A stretch of DNA of 64,000 nt from Agriotes lineatus (Eukaryota > Arthropoda > Insecta > Coleoptera > Elateridae), in the NCBI GenBank assembly GCA_940337035.1, contig OW679197.1, forward strand, positions 34,477,219 to 34,541,218, read 5' to 3'. The notes beneath the pieces were generated by a model. It ran no database searches and had not been told where the DNA came from. It saw only the letters and a list, made by a program, of their open reading frames with translations. Shown in pieces: positions 35,200 through 47,040 of the stretch (position 1 is its first letter; every line of letters begins with the position of its first letter). Both the position numbers and the translations under genes were made by a program.

Positions 35200-36185
35200 A
35201 AAAAACTACCGGGAGAATGGGTAGAAGGATTAATAACTAATTTTCCGAAAAAGGGTAATAAATCAGTATACAATAACTGAAGAGCGATAACTATTTTGAA
35301 CAGCACGAGCAACATATTTACCAGAATAATTCTGGAAAGCATGGAAAGTAATACTGTGGTGACACTTCAAACGAACCAGGCTAGTTTCATAAATCGTGTG
35401 TGAATATAAGTACAGAATAATTATCGAGAAGGTACAGGACGGGAAGAAGAAATGCAGATGTGTTTTCTAGATTTCAAAAAAACCTTCGTCACTGGATAAA
35501 TCGAAAATGGCGCATATGCTAAGAACTGTTAATTTGACAAAATAAGATTATTATATGACAATTATTGTAGTCCTAAAATAGAATACAACGGCGTGTGGAC
35601 AGAAAAGTTTCTTACTGGAAGTTGTTGATGAATGACTAATGAAGAAAATGGTGAGTAATTCTTAAGGGCGGATATGAAGATTTATACAAATGGATAATCT
35701 AGAATACGCTGTGGATATCTGCCTCAGCACTCAAAAAATTATTTACCAGCACAAAAAGATAATTAAAAAACAATAAAAGGCGGGATGTAGAGGAATAAAT
35801 ACTGACCATAGTAATTACATTGGACGCATATTGGCAAAGCAAACGTAAAAGCAAGAATATAAAAAGCGTCAAATCAATTGTGTGCTTTTATACGGATACG
35901 AAACTTGGCCTTTGACAAAACTGCAAATAAAGGTAATACAGGCTCTTATCAATAAATGTTGGAGAATAATTCTCAAGCTATATTAGCCTAACCAAATACT
36001 CAATACAAAGTTATGGGGCAGAACAGGACTGGGCTCAGTAGAGATTATAATCGGAAGACGGAAATTGTGAAGGGCAGCCCTTAGAAAACACTTTGTTGAT
36101 GTAACACTACAACACTCGAATTCAATGCATGCGGAAAAAGAAAATAATGCAAACCAACAACTTGGAGAAGACAACAATTAATACA
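35200..36185 (+). pseudogene. LINE ORF2 remnant spanning RT to C-terminus
   Basis: Motifs appear in family order on the plus strand: EWVEGLITNFPKKGN (35211-35255), AITILNSTSNIF, TNQASFINRV, then CFLDFKKTF (F.DF.KAFD region, Asp changed), IRLLYDNY and EYNGVWTEKFL. After a poorly preserved palm comes VLLYGYETWPLTKLQ (about 35880-35930), INKCWRIILKLYWP-like sequence, LWGRTG, and RKL..AALRKH. Many stops. This is the insect non-LTR type with an IGHTLR.P tail, distinct from the Jockey-type copy that lies directly upstream in the opposite orientation. Confidence 0.8.
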
Positions 36186-36747
36186 GTTAGTATGTAAACA
36201 TGATAACGTTTAACGCCGTCTTATCGTAAGTGCTTTAAATATTGTGAAAATAGTGAAATCTAAGGACACCGTAAGGCTGACAACCTTATGATTGTATCTT
36301 GTGTCAGTAATTGATTAATAAAATAAAGATAGATAATGAAGATGAGCGTTTAAGATGATTCTTAATACTCGTTTTATTTGGATATCTAGTATTTTTGTTG
36401 ATAGTAGTGTTATAAAATGAAAATCGACACAGAACATCAATAAGTTATAACTGTCTTAATAATAGGTTTGCATATGAATAACGAAAATTACAGTTTTAGT
36501 GATGCTCTTTTATGAATTGGATCTTGCTGAATTTAATATCTATAATATGTATGAGAACTCCAGGAAAAGAGAGTACAAGGGCCCTTCCTGGAGCAATTAA
36601 CATGATTTTTAGCTATATGTGAAATGCATATCTACTTTAATTATTATGCAAACGAAACCCTTAAAACTCATTATTTTTATTCAATTTTGACAGTTTAAAG
36701 TGACATTATTAATTCCATATCAACCTTCATAAACACTCTGTGATTCA
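36186..36747. other. no gene seen; small hairpin 36559-36594
   Basis: CTCCAGGAA and TTCCTGGAG at about 36559 and 36586 form a short hairpin. Otherwise AT-rich. Confidence 0.4.
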
Positions 36748-37081
36748 CAAGTGAAACAAAAGTGTTTTAATTCACTACAGTATTAAAAAAGTTTAATTCA
36801 CTAGAGAATGAAAAAGTTTCAATGAAGAACAACATATTTTTATTATTGCTACAAATATTTATATTCAATTATTCTTTCTCTTTGTAGTGTGTAATATATA
36901 ATTACTAAAATTTAGATCAAATCGACGATGAATGGGCGAATTTATATCTTAATTTGAATATTTTTAAATTTTCTATTCAAAAATTTCGTCAAAATTGAAT
37001 AAAAACATATATACGCCACGTGAATTAAACATTTATTAACTCAGCATCTTTTCGTGAATAAACATTTGTTTAATTCACTTG
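36748..37081. repeat. candidate fold-back MITE with CAAGTGAA ends
   Basis: The left end starts CAAGTGAAACAAAAGTGTTT and the right end reads back as CAAGTGAATTAAACAAATGT. Internal copies of TTTAATTCACTA and GTGAATTAAACA lie near each end. No unambiguous target duplication was found. The minus-strand LINE fragment begins just beyond at about 37110. Confidence 0.5.
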
Positions 37082-37109
37082 GTGTATAATATTTATAAGA
37101 GAATTCAAC

Positions 37110-37640
37110 GCTACGGGTAACATAAAAGGTGAAACTATTTCTACATTAATTCTGGGGACAGTGTCATTGGTCGGCAATTATAGTGGTTTTTAGGGTCAGC
37201 CTTTATAATTATGTATTGGAAGTATTGTATTTACATCTAATTCTTGCGGTACTTTATTTCTCGTATTTCATAAATGCACACTATCACTGATTCTCTATCA
37301 TGCTTTGCCGTTTCTGGTATTATGCTATCAAAATCTTCTTCTTTGTCTAGTCTTATTTTGATTGCTGCTTCTTGGATCTCTACCACTGTTATTGCTTCAC
37401 ATCCTTGGCGTTTTAATTATGCTCTTTGTTCTCCCTCTAACTTTTATTTTTCTGATCCTGAAAACGTCTTTTCGTAAAAATGTTTCGTCACTTTAATATT
37501 TTTCTTTGCTCTTAAAGATTTTAGGATGTTCCAAAATATCCTATTATTACCTTTAAATGTTGCCTCTACTTGTAACAAAATTAATTGTTTCACAATTAAT
37601 CTAGTTGAATTACTGCAGAATTTAATTAGAAAATACACAA
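37110..37640 (-). pseudogene. LINE ORF2 fragment, endonuclease-RT linker and RT start
   Basis: The minus strand has IFWNILKSLRAKKN in a 64-codon open frame (37444-37638). After a stop it has VVEIQEAAIKIRLDKEEDFD (the linker helix of these elements, normally EV..A+..L+..KA.G.D), IIPETAKHDRESV, then CRPMTLSPELM (about 37150), corresponding to NYRPITL. This places it just upstream of, and into, the first RT motif. It is truncated at the 3' side near the fold-back at 36748-37081. Confidence 0.62.
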
Positions 37641-38450
37641 TAAAAACTCATAACACTTTAATATGAGGCAATTGATATTTATTTATTATAAATCTGTATT
37701 TTCAATATTAAGTTTTATCAAAATATGATTAGTTAAAATTTTAGTATTAAATTCAATTTCAATTAATTAATACTATTTGTTAACATGAAACTAATTTTAA
37801 TGATACTGTAATTAATGTTTCCTATTAAACCTCTCTCTTGAACACTATTAACTTCATTAAATTTGCGTGTCTTTAAATTTATTGATTCTTGTTTGTAATA
37901 TTATCGTTGCTCAAATTAGCAGTTTAGTTCTTTTAATTTTCTGCGTTTTACTCAGATCTGGTACTGGTATATATTGTAATAATCCCGCCTAATAAAGTAT
38001 ATAATAGTTTTTAAATATAAAATAGTTATTATTGCAAGGGATACTACAATTAATAAAACGTATTAGAGTCAATTACGAACCTGCCTGTCAAGCTCAGAGC
38101 AAATTAAAAGAGTGCAATTTATTACCACAAATAAATTGTTTATTACTCATTCTTATTTTATCTATCCGCAATAAATCAGTGTGTAACTCCGGAGAACATG
38201 AAATAAACTTAGCTCCGGTTGTGGGTTTATAAAATTAAGAAAAACATTGTATGACAAATAACTCGTTGTATGCCAATTACTCTAAAATATTTGGGGCAAA
38301 TGCACAATTTCCATCTGACGTTTAGATAAGCTCTAAATTTGACTCAACAACAAAACGATATGTGGTTGCAAGAAACAGCGTAAATTGAATTTTAAAACAC
38401 GAAAATGGCAAGGAAGCTTCAGGTATATACGAGTATTAATACTGTGACGT
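37641..38450. other. AT-rich sequence, no gene seen
   Basis: No recognisable structure. Confidence 0.5.
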
Positions 38451-38930
38451 AGCAATTGTTAAACTCGTTTTGTTTCTAGTGTGACGTCGGAACCCACGCG
38501 CGATCGTTTTTTGTTCTATATCCGGCCAAAACTGAAAAATTCAGCGTCATTTGCACTTTCAAAGGATGCTAATTTCTCGAAGTTCAATGGATCTGGACCT
38601 CTGGAACCGGGCGCTACACCTCGTAGACAGTCTCCACTTGACGAACCCCGCGAATTCTGGGGCTGCAGCAAAAGCTTCCTGTGGAATCCTACCTTAATGG
38701 GAGGCCTCTCGGACGCTGGATACCCTTTTCAATGACGCCACGGGGATTATGCACTTGGGGATGGCTTGGTGGTTTGAATTTCTACACGTACGGGCTCCTG
38801 AAGGTCCTCTCTACAGGCACTATCCTTGCAGAGCGATGCTTCTTACATAAGGAAATGGGCCCCCGAAGCCACTCGCATTTGGATGAATCTTGCTGCTGAC
38901 TAAACTGCTTCACTTGGACCTCTTAACACT
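38450..38930. other. GC-richer block of unknown nature
   Basis: Two overlapping plus-strand open frames (38481-38735, 84 codons; 38681-38899, 72 codons) fall in a block much richer in GC than the flanks. Their translations match no family I know and lack domains, signal peptides or repeats. It could be a decayed exon, part of an LTR element or a regulatory island; none is favoured. Confidence 0.3.
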
Positions 38931-39379
38931 TGGTAAATTATATCCACAGATGATCTGCACTCTGGTTAAAAACTTTCCACACAATTGGTATAACTAAAGA
39001 CTTATTATTTATAATTTTATGCGATAAACTGAGGCGCTCTATCTGACCCCCACACAAATTTTACAAGCTTGTTTAGTTATTATTAACAAAAGACTATCGT
39101 GTAACTTAGCAACTGGATTTTATAGTTTTATGAAGGAAATTAGTATTGATAACATGTTTAATCTTATGGACTACAGTTTTAATGCCATGTCTTTTCCTAA
39201 CTACTAAAATTGTCTTTTTCTTAGAATAAATGTCACTACACTTTGCTTTGCTTCTAAATCACTTTTGTTTATAATGTAGTGATATACTTGGAGTTCCTTA
39301 AGCATCTCACTAATTGTCTTTCGATCGGTTGCCTTCCATTTTTCAGTGCTTTATTACAATCACTATTTTGCTAGCACTA

Positions 39380-40318
39380 AGGTACCGGCGGTATATATGG
39401 CCCAGCGGGTAATATAGCCCGAAGTCTAGATTGAACACATTATGCCATCTATCGACAAGCTGTCAAATTTAAATAGTTACTTACCATGTCACATAACTGC
39501 CCCAACAATTTCCCACCATACCCGCCCACTCGTTTGTATGTAGCAGCCTGCTCAGTTTTAAGTACGCTGATGAGGAGTGATTTTGTAATTTTCCTGATTA
39601 TTTCTACATCGTTTCTACACCACATCAGAATTACCAAGGGCTTCGTGTCCCATAAGAAGTATTGGTCAATTGGTAGGGTATTTGTGCATGCAGTAATGAA
39701 TGGGTTCTACAAAGGGGTACCCCCGCTGGAAGCCACCCTTTTGTTAGGTTAGCATTTCGGTAAATATGGCCCGTTTTATTGGCAGGTTATATGGCCCACG
39801 GGCCAACAAACAAAACGCTATTGGAAAGTCTTCCTCTGACAAAATCGTGGAGGAATATTGGTTTTGCTCAGCTTGTGAGCAGGAGGAGCAACTGGACATG
39901 AGGCAATGCGTAAAATGTAAATGTTGGTACCATGAGGTATGTGTTGGTCTTACAACTGACGAGGACTAAGCCTTCAAATGTTGTTAATTATACCACACTC
40001 AATGTCACTTTATGTTTTATATGTGTATTTACTTATCAACTTTGCTTTACAAAAATATACACTCCATATTTTACATTTTACTTGCATTTTAGCCTATGGG
40101 CCGTATAACCCGACTAGGTGGATAATATGGCCCAAATGCATTGTTTCAGTTTCCTATTTATATTTCGTATAATTTTGATTTTGAATGAATAAAACTTATT
40201 TGTATAATAGATTAATGTTTACTCTTCAATTTGACATAAAATCTATTCACATAAATAATATGGCCTACAGGTGACAAGCAATTTGGCCTTAGGTGGGCCA
40301 TATATGCCGCAGGTACCT
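39380..40318 (+). mobile_element. TA-flanked element with GGTACC..ATATGGCCC ends
   Basis: The left end AGGTACCGGCGGTATATATG (39380) and right end CATATATGCCGCAGGTACCT (ending 40318) are inverted repeats of about 25 bp, flanked by TA (39378-39379 and 40319-40320), as expected for the Tc1/mariner/pogo group. Motif ATATGGCCC or close variants occurs near both ends and inside (about 39395, 39772, 39788, 40126, 40300). The 939-bp interior carries a zinc-finger coding remnant at 39766-39969. It appears to be a deletion derivative of a pogo-like transposon. Confidence 0.82.
39766..39969 (+). pseudogene. PHD-like zinc finger, C-terminal remnant of a transposase
   Basis: A 67-codon open frame. Residues 32-60 read YWFCSACEQEEQLDMRQCVK then CKCWYHEVCVGL, giving Cys-x2-Cys, Cys-x2-Cys and His-x2-Cys pairs of a PHD/zinc-ribbon-like finger. 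In insects a finger of this form often ends pogo/Tigger-like transposases, with the W(Y/F)C..C....D.RQC..C..W.HE.C wording. No DDE domain is recognisable upstream, so only the tail is retained. The initiator ATG at 39766 may be fortuitous. Confidence 0.6.
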
Positions 40319-40320
40319 TA

Positions 40321-41804
40321 TTTCGTTTACCTTTCAGCTAATTTGCATTTTGCTGGCTTATACACATTTAATACATAACGCTCATATTCTTTCTGTACTT
40401 AACAAATCATTTTGTATCATTTTATTCACATTATGTCTGATGTTAGTAACTCCGTCAGTTACAAATTAAATTGCATTAGCCCTTCCGAACATTAATCATA
40501 TCTGAAACTCTGAACGTAACCCTTCTGAAACCTGTTTTATTTCATGCTAACTTTTATCCCTCAAATTATTAGTTACTGCTGCTTACATCAAGTGCAATTA
40601 TTAGTGTAAAGTACTGATTATTTTGCAATAGATAAAATATTTAATCCTGTGCTCATGTTGACCTTATTTATTTAGTTAATTCGGCAATCAGAATTGCTAT
40701 GAGCAGTGAACCATTACAATATAATCTTTAATTTTCACTTACATTCTAGACTTTTCTTTCTTCGAGCTGAATTTCTTTTTATTTGATTTAGCAAAATGGA
40801 CTGCTACCTCCAACTGCTTGTTCATACCGTCGTCAGCAACCCCTGTTGGTTATGCTTCAAGCACCCACCATCAACATTTTCACTATTGTACACCAAATCC
40901 TTCTTATGGCCACATTTATTGTTAAAACACTTTTTCTAGGCACATACCAGTATTTATTATTATTTAAATTGAATTTTTAGCTTTATTTTAAGCTGGTATC
41001 ATTCTTGTTAAAACTCTTACAAAAACATTTTGTTATTTTTTTAATACCCGCCAAAACCTTGGATATGAATACAATTAAAATATCAAAATTACAAATTCCC
41101 ATTTATCAACGATAATGTGTCATATTTTTAGGTTATCTAGTTCCCAAATGTGACGGTTTCCATCTATTCTCAATCATTAATCCTTTTATACAACAACTAT
41201 CTAAGAGATAAACTTATGTTTTATCTTTTCTGATATTTCTTTTACAGATAAAATCTGACTAATTGAAGGACTTAGTACAACATTTTATCATCTTTGACCA
41301 AACTGAATTACCCTGGCAACCAACAAATGAACAACTAAATGCTATGATTCTTTCTAACATGTATATGTGTTAGCTAATTGACAGTCAAATTTAATGAAAA
41401 ACTGCCGATACTATTGTACGAAATAGAAATTTTAAGGATAAAACCGTGCTATTCTACTCAATATTCTTCTTATTTGCTTTATGTCCTACCAGTAGATTAA
41501 CTGAAATTAATGACTCTATTTTAAGGTATCTTAGATACAAAATAACGCTCTAGGGCAATTATTTTCTTCATAAGAACACTAGGGTTATTATGAAAAATTA
41601 ACAGTATTTGTTTCCATGGATACAATTGTATTATGCACCACTGTCACAATGAAAATTAATGACAGCTCAACTAATGTCACAAATCTAACTTAGATCAGCT
41701 AACTAGATCAATCTTAAATACTATATCATAGTAATTATATGAATTGAATATGAATATGAATTAGGTAAGAAAATTGGTAGGACATAAAACCTTGAAGGCA
41801 TCAC
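40321..41804. other. AT-rich sequence, no gene seen
   Basis: No recognisable structure apart from random short frames. Confidence 0.5.
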
Positions 41805-41908
41805 GGGCATTATGAGCTAAGAGCCCGCGATTGTTGTACACACCTCGGGCCAAAGGCCCTCGGTTAGTACACTAACAATCTTGGGCTCTTATTTTACTCA
41901 TAATGCCC
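41805..41908. repeat. short fold-back (hairpin) element
   Basis: The left arm (41805-41839: GGGCATTATGAG..AAGAGCCC..GATTGTTGTAC) is matched by the right arm (41867-41908). The loop holds CTCGGGCC..GGCCCTCGG, which itself pairs. The arms contain small indels. No target duplication seen. Confidence 0.72.
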
Positions 41909-43441
41909 TTAGTACCTTAATAACTATTATAATTTAATTGCATGTTAATTATAATTTATTGAAAATACTTTGCCATTTTAGACCATATCAATATGTACTA
42001 GTGACATGTTCTTTGAGAGTTGTAATTGTATATAAACAATCCGCGAGTTTACGGGCTCCTAGTTCTTAACCATTTTTGTAATTGCCTTGTTTATTATTAT
42101 TGGTGTTCCTTCTTTGTTGTTCTCTTGTAATTTACTTCCACGGTGATATATCGTATATCCCTTATTAATGTTATTTTTCCCTCTTTCTTGTTTGCTTGTC
42201 CGGCTTATACCTGGAATTTGCATTATTGCTTGAACTATTGCGTCTACTACTAAAATTATTTGTACCATTAGTATTTTTTACTATTTATAAAAATATATTT
42301 TAGCTTTTCCAATAAAATGCCTCTCTATATTCATCTCCTGGCTACGACCCTAAAGAGCATAAGAAAACTTCATCTGTCCACAAGACTACTAAATGGACTA
42401 ATTTCTTCTGTTTGGAATAAGTAGTGGTTTGTTCAATGGTGTTTTTAGTTTAGCATATGATCAACTTAATAACCCTTGGGACCATAATTGAACTAAATAA
42501 CCTAATACATTGTAACGTATTTGTTTATCATTAATAACTATTTTTCATATTTCTACATTTTTAAATTACACTCGAGTCTAGACTATTCGACATTTCGGGT
42601 TACTATGGGAAAAGCAAACGCTGTGACGATTACCTAGTACTAATGTAAATCTTGGAAACCTAAGACAATCTAGAGACGAAATTGAATTTTATAGCATGGC
42701 TAGATTACAAAAAGCATTTACCTTCTGAAGGCGAAAATAATATAGAGTGTGCTAGTTTTAATACAGTTGCCATTCATTGATTTGTGTAATTACCAATATT
42801 GCACTTTTTATAGGAGATCGATTTTTTATGTGTTTATTTTATTTAAAATCCACTTACATCAGTTTTATACTTGTATCTGACGTTTTTTATTATCCGGCCA
42901 TCGATCGATCGTTTTAGGTAGTACAATCACAACTCTAATGTAACAGGTATAATCAGAATATTAGGTGATGTTCGATTGAAATTTTGTGAGAACTATTATT
43001 TCTGTACAATGCACTTTGTTTTCATCATCTAGCCATAATCAACATTTTTTAAATTCAAAAAGAAACCGATTCTGTTATATACCTTTACGTAGAAGTGTTA
43101 TCCTTTCCCAATTTTAAACAATTTCGAACATCACAACTAAGCAAATGCAAACTTTTGAGCTGATTATTGTTTAAAATTGCCATTGTACAAGATGAATTTG
43201 TTTTGATTGTGTTTATAGAGATCTCAAAAATAATAGTAGGTGGTGAAACGCCCAAAAGGGAAAAATCTTGATTACATTTAACATTATTGTTTTCACAAAC
43301 TCTCTATGGCTTTCGAGAATTGTGTAAATAGACAAACCTCTTATTTTTTTTTTGCTGTAGTCTTTATAAAAGGACAGAAGCCCTCGATTAATTAAACTTA
43401 ACAGAGAACAATATTATAAATAGTTAGTGTTAATTAATGAA
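41909..43441. other. AT-rich sequence, no gene seen
   Basis: Open frame 42059-42268 (minus) has no family resemblance. Nothing else stands out. Confidence 0.5.
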
Positions 43442-43702
43442 ACATCTACAGGATGCCATCATTCGGAAGTGATGTAAAGCAGTGGGTCCCATGTTACTAC
43501 GATGTGCAGCATGTAAAAGATCCCTTGCTAGGGTTGGCACTCCTTAGTCTAGGCAAAATTCTAAGTAGGAGTAGGAGTAGTAGGACTAATGTACTTGGTA
43601 CTCTGCATGCCTAGACCTTGTCCACGGGGTTGGCAAAAAGGACCTATGAAAGTCTACTTGCTTGATATGAGTTTCCCCACAAATACTACTACTACTACTA
43701 CC
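43442..43702 (+). mobile_element. SINE, copy B, head-less
   Basis: Shares the body of the SINE at 3650-3968, including ATTCGGAAGTGATGTAAAGC (43460-43479), GTGGGTCCCATGTTACTA and CTCTGCATGCCTAGACCTTG, but lacks the tRNA-like head, so it is 5'-truncated. It extends about 60 bp further 3' than copy A before an (ACT)n tail at 43685-43701. It also has a GAGTAGGAGTAG expansion near 43568. Confidence 0.8.
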
Positions 43703-44460
43703 ATCAATCTATATTTATGAGTAGAATTTTTGGTGATATTTTTCATCTGTCAAAAAAAAAGTTTTATTTTTGCAAACACCGGCAAAGGTACATAAATTTG
43801 GAAAAAAAACTGGAGCAGAAAGCAACAAAGGCGAATGTCATCCTGGCATGTCTCTCGCAGTATCAGTTACGGACAGGCACTTGCAGCCGATCATTTCTCG
43901 AATCCGTCGGCCGTGTGACATATCGATGCTCATACTGATAAATTGATATATCGATAAGCGGTTGATTCGGAATTCCCAAGAAATCCATCTGCAGCCGGTC
44001 CTCTCGAGTAGTTTACAATTTTAGTATGCGGGCGATGATATAAAGCTTCTAAGGTCGCCGGTTAGAAGGCTTCTAAGTTATTGAAGGAACGCGACCGTCC
44101 TCGAGACTTGGTCGCTATCGGCCTTCACATCTGCTAGGTTGCTTTATCTGAACAATGCCAGTTAATTACCGAACTTGCTACCTGCATTCTGACGTGACCG
44201 CGGCTCTGTTTGCTCAAGTTGGTGTCTCTTCTTTTGCTCTGCCCTTCGGTGATTGCAGCACATCTACTGCTAGAGCTCTCGTGCGGGCAGAACTTTGTCT
44301 ATCGCGAAGTGTCCCTTTAACTATAGGCGTAATTAGAATTTGGTCTTCGAAGGAAATCTCCTATGCATGAAATCTTTTCGGAAATTTTTGTGAGTGCTAT
44401 TCCCGAATACGTTTTGAATTCACACATACATGGAGTGTGATTACGTTGTACAGTGTGATT
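43703..44460. other. unassigned; CpG-richer part 43880-44370
   Basis: The open frame 44155-44370 and the flanking 43900-44150 are GC-richer than the region. The translated product matches nothing I know. The words ATATCGAT/TGATATATCGAT occur near 43921-43958. Confidence 0.35.
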
Positions 44461-44684
44461 TTAAAAAACTCAATTGCAGCTGTATAACCTGAATCAGTTG
44501 GCAATACTGAAATGTATTGTTAGCGACACTGTAAGTCTATGTCAAATTCGAGGTTAGCAGATTAGGTTTTGCCACAGTCTGTGTCAAAACTAATTTGCCA
44601 TAGACTTACAGTGTCACCAACAATACATTTCAGTATTGCCAACTGATTCAGGCTACCCAGGGCCTGCTGCAATTGAGTTTTTAA
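44461..44684. repeat. fold-back element, TGTCAAATTCGAGG family, copy B
   Basis: The longest copy: the arms begin TTAAAAAACTCAATTGCAGC (44461) and end with the complement at 44684, enclosing inverted copies of TGAATCAGTTGGCAATACTG, AATGTATTGTT and CACTGTAAGTCTATGTCAAA. The left and right halves pair over about 100 bp with small mismatches. Confidence 0.85.
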
Positions 44685-44859
44685 AATATCACGCGGTAGT
44701 ATGTAGTAAGTTCAATAAATGTGGATTGCCATTTTATAGACTTAGCTGGAACGTTTTAAGTAAATAGAGAGAATTAGATATCAGAACGTCTACTGGACCT
44801 AATATGGAGAATCAAAGACATGACAATACCGAGTAAATTTCGAATATAATGTATACAAC

Positions 44860-45250
44860 AAGTATTAGACTGATCCTCGCCTACGCAACAGAAACTCGAC
44901 CAAAAATAACAAAAACAAAGAGTGCACTACGGGCGACGGAAATTAAAATTTTAAGAACAGCCACTTGAAAGCTTCTGTTAAATAGCATGAAAAATAAGGA
45001 AGTAAATTATAAGAGCTAACGGTAGCATGCGACGTAGAAGATATAATAAAATGGACCAGCAAAAATGCTGAATATGAAATTAACGTATGGAAGGAAATAG
45101 AATTGTGAAAATCGCAAGATACGGTAAACCAGAGATTAAGAGACCGAAAATATGGTCGGGCAGGTGCAGTCTACATCGGAAGAGAGCACATGAAAACGTA
45201 CCATATAAACAGGCCCGAAGCCTATCAAGGGGTTGAAGAAGAAGAAGAAA
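44860..45250 (+). pseudogene. LINE ORF2 C-terminus with GAA-repeat 3' end
   Basis: Reads ATETRPKITKTKSALRATE and IKILRTAT (normally AAETR..T.KT+..L...EMK.LR.I.G), then ACDVEDIIKW, a frameshifted SGRCSLHRKRAHEN region and NRPEAYQGVEEEEE, a typical 3' ORF end running into a (GAA)n tail at 45235-45249. Orientation plus; 5'-truncated as is usual for LINEs. A related copy with the same kind of tail lies on the minus strand at 46684-47040. Confidence 0.78.
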
Positions 45251-45499
45251 GTTGTGTACTATTTTGAAAGAAAATCGATGCTATGTTAGTTAAACAATTA
45301 TAAAAGTAACTCATGGAAAATCCCAAGTAGGAGGCAGAAGTCTAGTACACACTACGAAGAGTTTTGAGGTCAATATACAAGGAAAACCCAGCAACGCATC
45401 GACTGCAACAGAATATTGGAAAGCATAATAAATAAAACTAGTCACAGAGATGCGAACGTTAACTTAAGTAGATGAACTAGTAACAATGGTAAGCAGAGC

Positions 45500-46335
45500 T
45501 TACTATAAGAAAATAATTAATTACCAATTAGCGAACAATGAAGTAATTGAATTACTAGATTTTCCATTACTCACATGAAATAGTAATTCCATTATCAGTT
45601 ACTTCGTAATTGTAATATATAACTAACTTTTTACATTACTTCCAGTAGAAATAGTTGTCAAATATTTGTATTAGATAGCCATGTGCTACTACGTAATTTT
45701 AAATAAGCAAATTGAAATTAATAAATGAACTAATATTGTATAATAAAGCTATTTGTTGTGAATTGTTATGGAAAAAATTAATTCTGCACGTACTGCAGAC
45801 ATATTTTTCGCTTCTTACACAATAATTATTAGCAAGCTAAAATGTTACATCGTGCACAGCCTACACTATGCAAGACACAACACATGCGCATCTCATTTAC
45901 AAACATACGCGCTTGCATTAAATATCTCTTTGCTCGTGCACAAAGCTAGCTGTTACTCATCTAGTAATAAGAAATCCTAAATTATACTTGTATTTGTCCA
46001 GGAATGCCCTATGCAGTTTGCTTAAAATGAAACATTAGGTTTGATGTTAAGCAAATGGCCTTATCTATTTTTCCGTTCTAAACATTTAACAACCTATCGA
46101 AGCCAGTAATCTACTAATTCAATTTTCGCGCGAAATATTAATTACCAGAAGTAATTCAAATACTTTAAACTGTAATTTAAGTATTTTAGAGTAACTTAAT
46201 TACTCAACAGTAATTGAGCAATTGACTATAGTTATTAATTACTTTCAACAAGTAATTGTCAAGTACTTTTTAACAAAAGTGGAATCACCAATTACAATAA
46301 CCGTATTTTGAAAAGTAATTCCATTCCAAAACAAC
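45500..46335. repeat. GTAATT/AATTAC-dense element
   Basis: Two clusters of GTAATT and its complement (about 45515-45645 and 46135-46325, some 20 occurrences in all) bracket a 490-bp core without the motif (45650-46130). The outer edges show inverted words (ATTACCAATTAG... and ...CACCAATTACAATAA). Dense subterminal motifs of this type are usual binding sites of hAT-like transposases, so a non-autonomous hAT element is inferred. Ends and target duplication were not fixed. Confidence 0.45.
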
Positions 46336-46337
46336 TC

Positions 46338-46460
46338 CTCACTGTAAGTCTTTGTCAAATTCGAGGTTGTCATATAAGATTTTGCTTAAGTCTATGTCAA
46401 TACTGAACTTTACATAAACTTACATTGCCACCAACAATACACTTGAGCATTGCCAAACGC
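46338..46460. repeat. fold-back family, copy C
   Basis: Contains CACTGTAAGTC and TTGTCAAATTCGAGGTT on the left and TACATTGCCACCAACAATACACTT on the right, as in copy B, but the inner pairing has decayed. Confidence 0.68.
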
Positions 46461-46683
46461 AAAACTAATCGCCGTTGCTATGCGGAAAAGTACCACATTT
46501 CTAAACGATTTTGAATGTAGAAATGTAATACATTATCAAATGAAATACGATAAACTAAGCTTAGCATGTATAAAACATTAATAAAAATGTTCGAAATACA
46601 AACAATGAACAAAGAAAGACGAGGGTAAAGTAATGCATATCCAAAGGCAATAAAAACAAAAGAAATTCTCTGGCTAGGCACAC

Positions 46684-47040
46684 ATCTTCTTCTTCTTTTG
46701 GATGCTTTATTCTGCACGGATATTGCCGATTAACGTAGCTATTCTTATTTTATAAGCTACCAATCTAAATCCCTGTGTAGAAGTCTTCCCGTACTACTGG
46801 CCTAAGTTTGAATCCGCAATTTTTTTCCTCTATCTCCTGCATAATTAGTTGCTATTATTCGTCTTTTCACTGTATGTGCTACTTTCTCTTTTTACCCATT
46901 ATTCTGAGTACTTCGTCGTTGGTAACATGCTTGGTCCAAGAGAATCAGAGAATTCTTCTATAGCTCCACATGCCTTACACTTCTAGCTTTTTCATCATGG
47001 ATTCTATCATCGTCTATGTTTCTATAGGCAGAAAAAAACG
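46684..47040 (-). pseudogene. LINE ORF2 C-terminus with GAAGAAGAAG 3' end
   Basis: The minus strand reads KLEV.GMWSYRRIL (normally LEAFEMWCYRRIL), FSWTKHVTNDEVLRIMGKKR (46880-46940; SW.D+VTNEEVL), then frameshifted GKIEEK..R.R-like sequence, and finally IATLIGNIRAE-like residues in mixed frames leading to ASKR. It ends in GAAGAAGAAG (plus strand CTTCTTCTTC, 46685-46699). Same LINE lineage as the copy at 44860-45250 in the opposite orientation. Confidence 0.72.
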
